A DNA stretch of 64,000 nucleotides, from the NCBI RefSeq assembly GCF_039613825.1, contig NZ_CP154826.1, forward strand, positions 434,001-498,000. Reading direction: 5' to 3'. Positions 16,897 through 24,862 of this stretch are shown here, in pieces. The notes beneath the pieces were generated by a model that did not search any database, was not told where the DNA came from, and saw nothing but the letters and a program-made list of their open reading frames with translations. This stretch comes from Diaminobutyricibacter sp. McL0608. GTDB taxonomy: Bacteria > Actinomycetota > Actinomycetes > Actinomycetales > Microbacteriaceae. Each line of letters starts with the position of its first letter. Within the stretch, counting starts at the first letter, position 1. A program made the position numbers and the translations under genes.

Positions 16897-17055
16897 GACC
16901 TCTCTGCGGCCGACCTCTTCGGCCCACACAACTAGTATACACCCCATCACCCTTGGGGTGATCTTATGATGTAGACTAGGCGTGTCGATCTGCTCAACTC
17001 CACCGGCCGACCGGTAGGGTGAGGTAATCAGTGGAGGGGTGAAGAACGGTACGCG
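16897..17055. promoter_or_regulatory. Divergent promoter with palindrome between the Ubl operon and HigBA
   Basis: The spacer contains a perfect inverted repeat, ATCACCC (16946-16952) and GGGTGAT (16956-16962), nested in a second pair ACCCC/GGGGT (16941-16945, 16955-16959). AT-rich hexamers flank it on both sides (TAGTATAC near 16934, TTATGATG near 16964). It could be the operator of the HTH antitoxin, linking both transcripts. Inference from position. Confidence 0.5.
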
Positions 17056-17352
17056 ATGAGGCTAGAGTTCAACGACGAGGCCCTAGAGCGCCTCGCGTAC
17101 GAGCCGGATTCGGTCGCAGCCCATTGGTCAGACAAAACCCTCCGCGCGTACCGGCGGACTATCTACGTCATCCGTCACGCAAGGTACGTAGAGGACCTGA
17201 CAAACCTGACGTCACTGGCGTTTCGCGTCCTAACTGGACACCGCGCCGGATGTGTGTCGGTGCGAATAGTCGACCCGGTCCGCCTGGTCTTGCGCGTCAG
17301 CGCCGGCTCCGAGCCGGTGGCCGAGATCATCGAAGTAACAGAGAAGGAATAG
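17056..17352 (+). CDS. HigB/RelE-superfamily toxin-like protein
   Basis: 98 aa with the compact RelE-like layout: N-terminal LEFNDEALERLA, a helix with TLRAYRRTIYVIRHA, then the strand pair AFRVLTGHRAGCVSVRIV and RLVLRVSAG, ending in a short acidic tail. These toxins cleave mRNA on the ribosome. It precedes its antitoxin, as in HigBA pairs, with a 13-bp spacer. GGAGGGGTGAAG lies 12 or more bases before the ATG. Family-level call; catalytic residues are variable in this family. Confidence 0.75.
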   Translation: MRLEFNDEALERLAYEPDSVAAHWSDKTLRAYRRTIYVIRHARYVEDLTNLTSLAFRVLTGHRAGCVSVRIVDPVRLVLRVSAGSEPVAEIIEVTEKE

Positions 17353-17365
17353 GGAGTTGACGCAA

Positions 17366-18466
17366 ATGGACAGGACGCTGCTCGAGGCGGTACCACCCGG
17401 CGAGATCCTTGCTGACGAGTTGCAAGCGCGCGAGTGGTCCCAGGCCGAGTTCGCGGAGATCCTTGGCAGACCGACTCAGTTTGTTTCTGAAATCGTGTCT
17501 GGAAAGAAGGAGATCACGCGCGAGTCGGCTGCCCAAATCGGCGCGGCTCTTGGAACTTCGCCCGAGCTCTGGCTAGATATGCAGAACGCGTACCTGCTGC
17601 ACAAGCAGGCCCAGAGCGCGGCAACCCAGCGTCAGCTCGAAGAGGTGCGCCGGCGCGCCCGACTCAACAGTTTGGCTCCGATTAGCGTTCTGCGGAGACG
17701 AGGTTTGATCGCCGGGGACACTCTGGATGATTTGGAGGCAAGCCTGCGGGACCTGCTCGAGGTTCAGAGTCTTGATGAGGAGCCGGTCTTTCTCGCAGCG
17801 GCGCGGCGATCAAACGACGACGTGCCGTTGACCCCCACCCAACTTGCGTGGCTAGCTGCTGCGCGCAAGCGCGCGCGTCGAATGCAAGTTGACCAGTACA
17901 ACAAGAAGCTCGCGCAGTTGCTTGCACAAGAAGTAGCGAGCATCGTTCGGGAGCCGAGAGCCTTTAGCGATCTACCGAGCGTCTTCGCGGAGGCAGGAGT
18001 GCGACTGGTCTACGTCGAGGCTCTTCCAAGCAGCAAGATGAATGGCGCAACCTTTCTTCTCGACGAGGATATGAGCAAACCGGTGATCGCACTATCTGGC
18101 CGCGGCAAGCGACTTGATGTCGTTCTCTTCACTCTCCTTCATGAACTGGCCCACCTTATCCGGGGCGACGTTCGGCCGGGTGAGATGGTAATCGACGAGG
18201 AAGCACACACACTAGGCGACGAAGACGCCGCAAACGACATTGCTTCGCGTTGGGCGATACCTGGTGGACTGCCTTCTCCCGATGGTCCCGTTCGATCACA
18301 ATGGATCGCAGAACATGCGCGGAACGCGAAGGTGCATCCGATAGTCGTTGTCGGCCAGCTTCAGAATCGAGGCGACCTAGATTGGCGGACCCAGCTCGCC
18401 AAGGGCGCGCCCACCGTTACCGCCGAACTCAATGAGTGGAACGAGGTCTCGATCACAAGCAACTAA
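17366..18466 (+). CDS. HigA-type antitoxin fused to an ImmA/IrrE metallopeptidase domain
   Basis: 366 aa from ATG 17366; AGGGAG nine bases upstream decides against the TTG at 17357. The XRE domain with the HigA signature is at about 8-75 (PPGEILADELQAREWSQ, then EIVSGKKEITRESA). A helical linker follows, then a zinc peptidase with HELAH at 259-263. The fusion resembles antitoxins that may be degraded or switched by their own peptidase domain. It probably binds the palindrome upstream of the pair and neutralises the RelE-like toxin. Both halves look intact. Confidence 0.85.
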   Translation: MDRTLLEAVPPGEILADELQAREWSQAEFAEILGRPTQFVSEIVSGKKEITRESAAQIGAALGTSPELWLDMQNAYLLHKQAQSAATQRQLEEVRRRARLNSLAPISVLRRRGLIAGDTLDDLEASLRDLLEVQSLDEEPVFLAAARRSNDDVPLTPTQLAWLAAARKRARRMQVDQYNKKLAQLLAQEVASIVREPRAFSDLPSVFAEAGVRLVYVEALPSSKMNGATFLLDEDMSKPVIALSGRGKRLDVVLFTLLHELAHLIRGDVRPGEMVIDEEAHTLGDEDAANDIASRWAIPGGLPSPDGPVRSQWIAEHARNAKVHPIVVVGQLQNRGDLDWRTQLAKGAPTVTAELNEWNEVSITSN

Positions 18467-18471
18467 GCGTC

Positions 18472-19296
18472 CTACTCGTCCCGATTGAAGTCGACGATCT
18501 TGATGTCGGCTGCCTCGATCTCTCCATCGCTCAATTCGAGGCGACAAAATGGGCAGCGAAGGTCCCATTCCCACACTGGGTCGAGAAGTTCTTCGCCACC
18601 CGAGTAGTAGTGTTCGACATCAACGAGATTTTGGAACAAGCGCGCGGCGTTGCCACACGCTGGACATACGACTTGATCTACCTCGTCATAGTGATTCTCG
18701 AGCTCCGAGAATGTCGAAAGCAGGTCAGGATCGGGAGTGTTGCGAGTGTGCAGCCTCGCCATCGTTATGCGAAGTTCGACTCGGCTTTTCATTTCTTGGA
18801 GCGACAACTCCTGCTTAGTCAGAACTTCGGCGGGAAGGTCAATACCCGCGGCTATCAGTGCCCGCAACCATGAGGTCAGGCGGCCTACTGTGTCGACAAT
18901 GCTGTAGGGGGCAATACCCATGTGGACTGCGGCATTTCGAGCTGCAAGTAGTTGTTTTGCGGAGTCCTTCACATCGACACCGAGCAGCAAGCAAGCTTTA
19001 GTAGCGGAGGCGCCGGCGTCGAGAGTCCGAATGTCCTTGAGCCCCTTTGGCGATTGGTTCGGGTCCATCACGGATTCCCAATGCTTAGCGTTGAACTGAC
19101 CGTCTAGCACCAGCGTTGGATGGTGGCTCGCAAGGATGCTCTTACTTGAAAGCTCGACGCAAGCCCCCGCGTGCTCGGCTGCGACTAGGCGGGCGAATTC
19201 GTCGGCGGTTCCCTGATCGCAGGTCAGCACCTCAAGCGCATGCTTCGTGGCCACGTGCAGAAGGTGTTGCGCCAAGGGCGATGCGTCGAATGCCAT
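18472..19296 (-). CDS. HEPN-like protein with C-terminal zinc ribbon
   Basis: 274 aa from the ATG at 19296 (a TTG at 19317 is also open; no clear ribosome binding site for either). The helical N-terminal half contains R120-N-A-A-V-H125 (LLAARNAAVHMG), matching the HEPN ribonuclease motif R-N-x3-H. Two Cys pairs, C211-P-A-C214 and C248-P-F-C251, about 34 residues apart form a zinc ribbon, followed by an acidic tail. HEPN proteins are RNases in toxin-antitoxin, abortive infection and CRISPR systems. Convergent with HigA, 5 bp between stops. Novel domain pairing as far as I can judge. Confidence 0.6.
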   Translation of the reverse strand: MAFDASPLAQHLLHVATKHALEVLTCDQGTADEFARLVAAEHAGACVELSSKSILASHHPTLVLDGQFNAKHWESVMDPNQSPKGLKDIRTLDAGASATKACLLLGVDVKDSAKQLLAARNAAVHMGIAPYSIVDTVGRLTSWLRALIAAGIDLPAEVLTKQELSLQEMKSRVELRITMARLHTRNTPDPDLLSTFSELENHYDEVDQVVCPACGNAARLFQNLVDVEHYYSGGEELLDPVWEWDLRCPFCRLELSDGEIEAADIKIVDFNRDE

Positions 19297-19703
19297 TTGA
19301 TCAAGATATCGGTCCAAATCGGCAGGATCACTGGCACGGACTCACTTCATCGTGCTCCGATCTTCGAACTATCACGTTGACGCTGAGCTGTAGGAGATCC
19401 GGTCTACGACCCAAGACCGTATTCAAGAGTCGGGGCGGACTTAGGCGACTGGTCACTGACGTTATCCGCGATGCAAAAGGCAGGCCGAATTGCTTTGTCT
19501 GACGACCCGGACGCCTTCACGACCGGGTCGACAAAAAGTCTCGAGCGGGGCGGCAACCCTGATCGCACTACGTAACCCTGACATTGGAAGAGACTGATCG
19601 TAGGGGTTGACCCCTTTGCGCGGCATGCGTCGCGAAGACTTTGATCACGCCAATTTCGCTTCGAGCTGCAGCGCGGCGCGGTGGTCGGGTGGACACTGGT
19701 TGC
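19297..19703. other. Intergenic region with two palindromes
   Basis: About 400 bp without a supported gene. It contains CGACCCGG/CCGGGTCG (19503-19510 with 19523-19530) and a compact AGGGG-TTGA-CCCCT hairpin near 19593-19606. Either could be a terminator or an operator. The promoters for the HEPN gene (minus) and the Mrr-like gene (plus) should be here. Confidence 0.4.
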
Positions 19704-20105
19704 GTGAGTTTTGATGTGCCGGCGCCACGGCCTTGGGGCGCAACTGGACGTGAAGCGGTAGAGCTCTGTCGCGAGTGGATGCTCTATCTCGGCGCGGTCG
19801 ACGCTCTTGTCGCCGACGGCCCGGCGAGTGAGGTTTGTGATCTATACAGCTCTCGCTACCTCGCCTGGGTTACGAGCCGTCGGGGGAACCTTGAAAGCGA
19901 CGTTGTAGAACGGGCAGCAGCCAGCTGCGCAGCTGATGGCCGCCAAGCGTTGGTGTTCATCGCCGGAGGGGTGTTTCCCACGGTGCAAGACCGGGCCGAC
20001 GCGCTGGCGGTAGGGCTGCTTCGCTTTGACGCGCGCGGCGGCGACCTTGACGGTGCGAACAGAGTCGGCCGTGATGTGGTTGCGAGCGGGCTCGTTGCGG
20101 CGTAG
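19704..20105 (+). CDS. Mrr/restriction-endonuclease-like protein with degenerate active site
   Basis: 133 aa from a GTG at 19704 (TTG at 19641 is an alternative). The C-terminal part, QALVFIAGG, then VQDRADALAVGLLRFDARG and GANRVGR, matches the end of actinobacterial Mrr-like nucleases, where a helix with Ala-Asp and the strand ALFRFD follow the active site. The expected QVK is replaced by a WVTSRR segment, and no clear D...(E/Q)xK remains, so the enzyme is probably inactive. Convergent with the relaxase gene. Moderate confidence in the family. Confidence 0.4.
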   Translation: MSFDVPAPRPWGATGREAVELCREWMLYLGAVDALVADGPASEVCDLYSSRYLAWVTSRRGNLESDVVERAAASCAADGRQALVFIAGGVFPTVQDRADALAVGLLRFDARGGDLDGANRVGRDVVASGLVAA

Positions 20106-20114
20106 CGGCGACCC

Positions 20115-22850
20115 TCAGCTCAGAGCGGGACCGCTCGAATAGACTGGGGAGTCACTTGCAATCGGGCCCGTATCGGATTGAGCTGAGCGGTTGAAATCGG
20201 CACGTGCAGCCGCCCGCGACTTTTCGATTGTCTCCTCCACTACCCGACGCTGCATAGTCTCGACGAGTACGTTTCGAGCCGATCCTTCCGTCGGAGCTAC
20301 GACGATCGCTACGTTGTTGGCGTTCCCTCTTGTCATGCCCACGTAGAGGCCAGCCGCATCGACACCGGGGCCGACCACTGACAAGTCGGTCGTCTCGCCT
20401 TGAACGCCGTAGACGGTCGTCGCGTACGCCAGGTGGAGGTGCGATCCTGCGTAATCATGAGTGATCCTTCTCAAGTCGGTCGAATCACTCGCGGACGCCA
20501 ACAGCACGTGCTGTGAAGAGACGCTCTTCACCACCCAGTTCTGGCGGTTCTGGACGTCGGTAGTGCTGTCATTGCGGCGAGTCTGAACAATGTCACCGAC
20601 GAAGAGCTGCTGTCCTCCCTGACCCGACACCGCCTCCGACGTCTGGACTGACCCGTCCGCGATCCGTCGAGCTTGGATCTCCTCGCTGACCGATTGTGCC
20701 TCGGCGTGCGTTGCAGTGACTAGCGCGATTGACTTACGTGCCCGCGCCGCCTCGAACCACGCGCCAACCATTGCAATGCGCGCGTCCACCTCGCTGTTCG
20801 AAAGCAGGACGTGGCCAGTACGGATCAACTCCTCCGCAGTACGCGCTGCCTCATCTTGGTCATCGGGCCGGCGCAGTCTGAGGCTTAGATCCGCCCACGC
20901 TGGGTCCCGGAATCGGTGAATTGTCAGGAGTTCGACTTGGCGCGTCGCGCGACGCCAAAAGAGGGCCATCGCGCCAGAGTGTCCGACCGGAAGTGCCTGG
21001 TGTTGATCTCCAACTAGTGCGACGCCCGCTCCTGTACGGCCGACGACATCTAGGAGGGCGTTCGCTGCCTCGAGATCCAGCATGCCAGCTTCGTCGACGA
21101 CGATTCGATCTCCTGGTCGAATCGCGATTCGTGGACCGACGTACTTCGAACCTGCCGTTGAGTCGAACTCACCAACCCTGAGACAGGACCACTCCACGGC
21201 TCCAGCTTGGTTACTGGTCCATCGCCACCCGTAGTCGTGGAGTAGCTGGTGAAGTGACGACGATGCGCTCTCGGTTTCACGCCCTGCGACGGCGGAGGCC
21301 TTTTTCGTCGGAGCGACAATAATCATCTGGCGACCACTCCGACGGAGTGCGCCGCCGGCCACTTTGAGCATGGTCGTCTTTCCGGTCCCGGCGGCGCCAG
21401 AAATGGCCACGATTCGGTCCGAGCCGGCGATCGAGGACGCACCTTCCAACTGACCCTCGTCTAGCGTGCGATCCGGCTCGATCGCCCTCGCTAATGCTGA
21501 GATCTCGGCCTGGGGCGGCACGCTGCCGGGTGCCGAGAGGGTCTCGCTGCGTTGCGCGACTGTGGCCTTGAGCGTGGCGGTGGAGGTCGCCATTCGGCGC
21601 TTTACGTGAGCCGGAATGTTCGGCTCGGACAGGAGGGTAACAGTGTGGGTGCGCGTAGCCCGGGAAGCCACTTCGTCGACGACAGCGGTCAGTTGCTGAC
21701 GCTCGGCGATCACGCCCGTACCTGCAATGGCTCGGATTGCTCCTGCTCGGACATCCATGTCGCTGAACCGACCACCCGTGCCGGTCGAACGGGTGTCCGC
21801 ATCCACGACCGCTTTCGCAGCCAAGAGCTCGATGTCGAGATCTTCGATTGCCACGGATCGAGGAACAAGTTCACTCCGTGGCCGCGCAATATCAGGATCA
21901 GCATGATGTAGTTCGGCCGCGACGATCTCGGCCCACTTGCCTTCATCCAGATGACCTGGCTTGTTAGGCCGGCCGGCCGCCCATGCCCACTGTTCGATCT
22001 GGGTCAGCACAGCAGGGGAGGGCTCCTCGTTCTGATGCAGCTCCTTCCATTGACGCAGGTGGGCGGCCCTGTTCGCTTCGATCTGCGCAGACCGCTTCGA
22101 TAGAGGACGCACCAGATGCTGCAACTGCTCGATTTCCCCGTCCGAGTTCAGGGTGAAGCCCTTCTCGGCCAGCGTCGCGATCCACGCCGGGTCGGTCCGC
22201 GAGGCGAGGTCACCTTCGGCGTTGACTACGTTCTGGAACCGCAGCGCTACGCGAGTATCAACATTCGACCACCTCCCGTCCTGACCTTGCACCTTCACAT
22301 TCAGCCACAGATGGCGGTGCTTGTGCGGGTCCAACGACCGGGAGCGTTCGTGCCGCAATTCGACGACTTCGACCCTGGCGACGTCCTCCCGGATGCCGCC
22401 CTGCTTTCCCCGCCTAGCGTTGAGCTCGGACTGCCACAGCTTGATGATGCGATCCCGCAACCGATCCTGCAGATCCTCATACGCGGCCGCCAACTCCTGG
22501 TCCAACATCGCTGCGATCGAGAACGACTTCGGAGCGTTAATCGTCGCATCCAGGATCAGGTCCGCGACCGGCGACTCAAGGTCCCGGCCTCGACGCTTCG
22601 CTGTGAGCGGGTCGACCCCGTCCACCCAATCCTTAAGCTGGGAGCGGGTGAGCAGGTCGTCGCGGATGGCACCGTTCTCCACGATGTACCGAGTCATGAC
22701 CGAGTCGGCGTAACCGGCCGCCGCGAGCACACCGTCTGCCGTGCGTGCCGTTAGCGTCGAGTCGCAGACTCCGTTGAAGGCGTACGCGATCGCCTGCTTC
22801 ACACCCTGGGAAGCCTGTCCGCGTTTCCACCTGGCGACACCACCTCGCAC
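20115..22850 (-). CDS. MOBF (TrwC/TraI-like) conjugative relaxase-helicase
   Basis: 911 aa from the GTG at 22850, chosen because RGGVARWKRG aligns with the usual MRGGV opening of actinobacterial TrwC relaxases. A TTG about 39 bases upstream is open but would add an atypical leader. The relaxase domain has the likely nucleophile Y55 (TRYIVENG) and the three-His metal site in DPHKHRHLWLN (H176, H178, H180). The helicase half has Walker A GAAGTGKTT near 485 and Walker B IVVDEAGMLD. It nicks at oriT, stays bound to the 5' end and unwinds the plasmid-form DNA. Transcribed toward the cargo, away from the leading region. Confidence 0.93.
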   Translation of the reverse strand: MRGGVARWKRGQASQGVKQAIAYAFNGVCDSTLTARTADGVLAAAGYADSVMTRYIVENGAIRDDLLTRSQLKDWVDGVDPLTAKRRGRDLESPVADLILDATINAPKSFSIAAMLDQELAAAYEDLQDRLRDRIIKLWQSELNARRGKQGGIREDVARVEVVELRHERSRSLDPHKHRHLWLNVKVQGQDGRWSNVDTRVALRFQNVVNAEGDLASRTDPAWIATLAEKGFTLNSDGEIEQLQHLVRPLSKRSAQIEANRAAHLRQWKELHQNEEPSPAVLTQIEQWAWAAGRPNKPGHLDEGKWAEIVAAELHHADPDIARPRSELVPRSVAIEDLDIELLAAKAVVDADTRSTGTGGRFSDMDVRAGAIRAIAGTGVIAERQQLTAVVDEVASRATRTHTVTLLSEPNIPAHVKRRMATSTATLKATVAQRSETLSAPGSVPPQAEISALARAIEPDRTLDEGQLEGASSIAGSDRIVAISGAAGTGKTTMLKVAGGALRRSGRQMIIVAPTKKASAVAGRETESASSSLHQLLHDYGWRWTSNQAGAVEWSCLRVGEFDSTAGSKYVGPRIAIRPGDRIVVDEAGMLDLEAANALLDVVGRTGAGVALVGDQHQALPVGHSGAMALFWRRATRQVELLTIHRFRDPAWADLSLRLRRPDDQDEAARTAEELIRTGHVLLSNSEVDARIAMVGAWFEAARARKSIALVTATHAEAQSVSEEIQARRIADGSVQTSEAVSGQGGQQLFVGDIVQTRRNDSTTDVQNRQNWVVKSVSSQHVLLASASDSTDLRRITHDYAGSHLHLAYATTVYGVQGETTDLSVVGPGVDAAGLYVGMTRGNANNVAIVVAPTEGSARNVLVETMQRRVVEETIEKSRAAARADFNRSAQSDTGPIASDSPVYSSGPALS

Positions 22851-23367
22851 ACCTACACGTTCCCTTTGCAGGAGGGTTTTGGCGCGCAAATCGGGAACTC
22901 ATCTCAAAGAGTGCCTACGTGCATTCGCTTCTAACCCTCGTCTATCGCTCTCGCATTTCTAACTCGTATCTTCCTTAGTCCTTCCTGTCTCCTGCTCTCC
23001 ATCTCTTTCTTTGGATCTGTCTATTCCCTTGTCGTTCCACTTCGGCAGGCCCGGCCGCAAATTGCCCCCATTGGCAGGTTGGGCCAACTGGGTGCTACTC
23101 GTCTGAAGGCCGCGTCCAAGGTGCTCGACCGGCATAGGGCAACTGGGTGCTGCTCGTCCGCATCACATTGGGCGTAATTGTTTCCTAGCGACGTGTGAAG
23201 TCAAGGCAGTCTTGTGATTTGGTGCCTCGCGACATCTCCAGCAGGAGCACGCGAGAATCCTTGGCGGTCGATCCCAGGGTGCTTGGCTGAAGGTGTAACC
23301 CCCGCACTCATACAGAGCGGTCGCTGCGGACGTGGAACTAGTCAGGAACATTCACAACTTCGCGGCA
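22851..23367. other. Candidate oriT region: polypyrimidine tract and direct repeats
   Basis: About 500 bp with no gene, beside the relaxase 5' end. The plus strand is almost purely pyrimidine with short breaks over about 22955-23040. Two copies of a 19-mer, CAACTGGGTGCTACTCGTC at 23085-23103 and the same with one change at 23140-23158, lie 55 bp apart in direct orientation. TTGG/CCAA inverted arms (23071-23074, 23084-23087) precede the first. Direct and inverted repeats next to a relaxase gene are the usual mark of oriT. No nic site can be named. Confidence 0.5.
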
Positions 23368-24198
23368 TCACGCGTCGCCGGTTTGTGCTTCCGTGGGGTA
23401 GTCGGCGAACGGGTACCCTCGTTCATTGATCTTGTGGTTAATCCAGAACTCGACGGCAGCGGATCGGCCGCCCGTATTGGCAAAGAATGGTTTTACAGTG
23501 TCGCCCACGGCCGCCGTTGATTTGCAGTAGCCAAGGATCAGGGCGGAATAGCCTTCGAGCGTCTGGCGTTCCTCGACGAATGCATGTATGGATGGAGTCC
23601 ACACCTTGACTGGCTCCGACTGGCGTAGATTTTGCAACTCCCACGATGGTGCACTGGGGTCGGCGTGGTGCGAAACATCCAGGACGTCCGGCGCGCGGAC
23701 AACCTGATTGAGAAATTCTTGGTCCACTTCCTGCACGGCGACAGCAACGTCGGGGGGGAGTGAGGCAAGGAACGGGGCAACGCGTCTGTAGGCATCACGA
23801 GCAACGGACAGTCGCACAGCCAGGAATAGCCTCATTGGCTCGTTATCGTTGTTCGCTATACAGACCTTGACCACGTGGTCTTCTGTGATCGGTCGCTCAG
23901 GGCAGCGTCCGATGAACTCAAGGTCGCGAATGAGATCCCTGCCATTGTTCGCAATCGTCATGAGATTTCCGCTCAGCGTTTGCATAACGGCGCGGACGCG
24001 TCGGCGCTCAGGAAGTACAACAACCAGCAGGTGAAAGAACCAACCGGTCAGAAACGCCAAGCAGACATCGTAGATGATGGGCAGGGTCCCTATTGGATGC
24101 AATCCGAAGAAGACGTCGAGCACCCAACTGATAACTACTCCAGCCGCCGCAAGGACCGCCAGCGCCGACACCATGTGACGAAGTAGATTCCCGTGCAT
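23368..24198 (-). CDS. Two-span membrane protein of unknown function
   Basis: 276 aa from the ATG at 24198. Two N-terminal membrane helices (about 9-32: VSALAVLAAAGVVISWVLDV, and about 38-63) are followed by a basic RRRVR and a large soluble, probably cytoplasmic domain without known motifs. It forms a two-gene unit with the gene at 24206-24706 (7-bp gap). Lying between the candidate oriT and parB, it would enter the recipient early, so entry exclusion or anti-defence are possible roles. No family recognised. Confidence 0.65.
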   Translation of the reverse strand: MHGNLLRHMVSALAVLAAAGVVISWVLDVFFGLHPIGTLPIIYDVCLAFLTGWFFHLLVVVLPERRRVRAVMQTLSGNLMTIANNGRDLIRDLEFIGRCPERPITEDHVVKVCIANNDNEPMRLFLAVRLSVARDAYRRVAPFLASLPPDVAVAVQEVDQEFLNQVVRAPDVLDVSHHADPSAPSWELQNLRQSEPVKVWTPSIHAFVEERQTLEGYSALILGYCKSTAAVGDTVKPFFANTGGRSAAVEFWINHKINERGYPFADYPTEAQTGDA

Positions 24199-24205
24199 GA
24201 CAGCC

Positions 24206-24706
24206 TCACAGCCTCTTGCCATCGAAGTCGTAGGACTCAACATGCTGCCGCTTGCGGTGAGTGTTGGGCGATTCTACCCACTCGATTTTGACCTCGACGG
24301 TATATGGCGCGCCATTGTTCGTGATTTTCGCAGTGTGCCACGCGTACTCACCGCGTCGCATGATGCGCCCAAAGTCCCAGTCCGTGAACCCTTCGCTGTG
24401 CATGACCGGGCGTGGCCCGGCGACCACTTCCAACCCATTCGGATCGAGGTAGGGGTCCCAGCCTTCCCAGACGCTCCCCGGCTGTCCTTTAACACGTGAA
24501 GCGATTGACACCCGCTCGGCTTCACCTGGGCCCGCCTGGCGCACCTCAGCTCTCCAGATCTCCGAGCCGCGGTATTGACCAGGTTGTGACGACCAGTCGA
24601 ACCCCCAGTGAGGTTTCGATGACGCCCGCTGCCGAGCGACCGAATAGCCGGACAGAAGTAGCGCAGCGACCGCGATCACTGACGTAACCCAGTCGGCTGT
24701 AGTCAT
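24206..24706 (-). CDS. Single-span membrane protein of unknown function
   Basis: 166 aa. One N-terminal helix (about 4-24, ADWVTSVIAVAALLLSGYSVA), then a soluble beta-rich domain with many Trp (HWGFDWSS, DWDFGRIMRRGEYAWH) and a basic C-terminus. Resembles small immunoglobulin-like hypothetical proteins of actinobacterial mobile elements, without a nameable family. Probably cotranscribed with the two-span protein just downstream. Confidence 0.6.
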   Translation of the reverse strand: MTTADWVTSVIAVAALLLSGYSVARQRASSKPHWGFDWSSQPGQYRGSEIWRAEVRQAGPGEAERVSIASRVKGQPGSVWEGWDPYLDPNGLEVVAGPRPVMHSEGFTDWDFGRIMRRGEYAWHTAKITNNGAPYTVEVKIEWVESPNTHRKRQHVESYDFDGKRL

Positions 24707-24811
24707 AGGGAAAGCGTATCGGTGGCCCTATAGGTGAACTCAACTGGGCACAGCCGACGCCTTGCCTCGTCTTCGACAGTGACGGATGTATGAAGTGCAG
24801 CACGAATGAAA

Positions 24812-24846
24812 GCCGGTCTCGAACCATCACATGGTTCGAGACCGGC
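24812..24846 (-). terminator. Rho-independent terminator of the parB-like gene
   Basis: A 16-bp perfect stem with a 3-nt loop: 24812-24827 pairs with 24831-24846 (arm starts GCCGGTCTCGAACCAT). On the minus strand it lies 17 bases after the parB-like stop and is followed by CTTTCATT. Very stable. Confidence 0.85.
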
Positions 24847-24862
24847 GCCGCTGTTACAGCGG

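Noticed and set aside
22633-22902. 89-aa minus-strand frame starting MSSRFARQ over the relaxase N-terminus
   Set aside because: Frame-shifted reading of the relaxase; RGGVARWKRG in the main frame matches the family opening, so no frameshift is needed.
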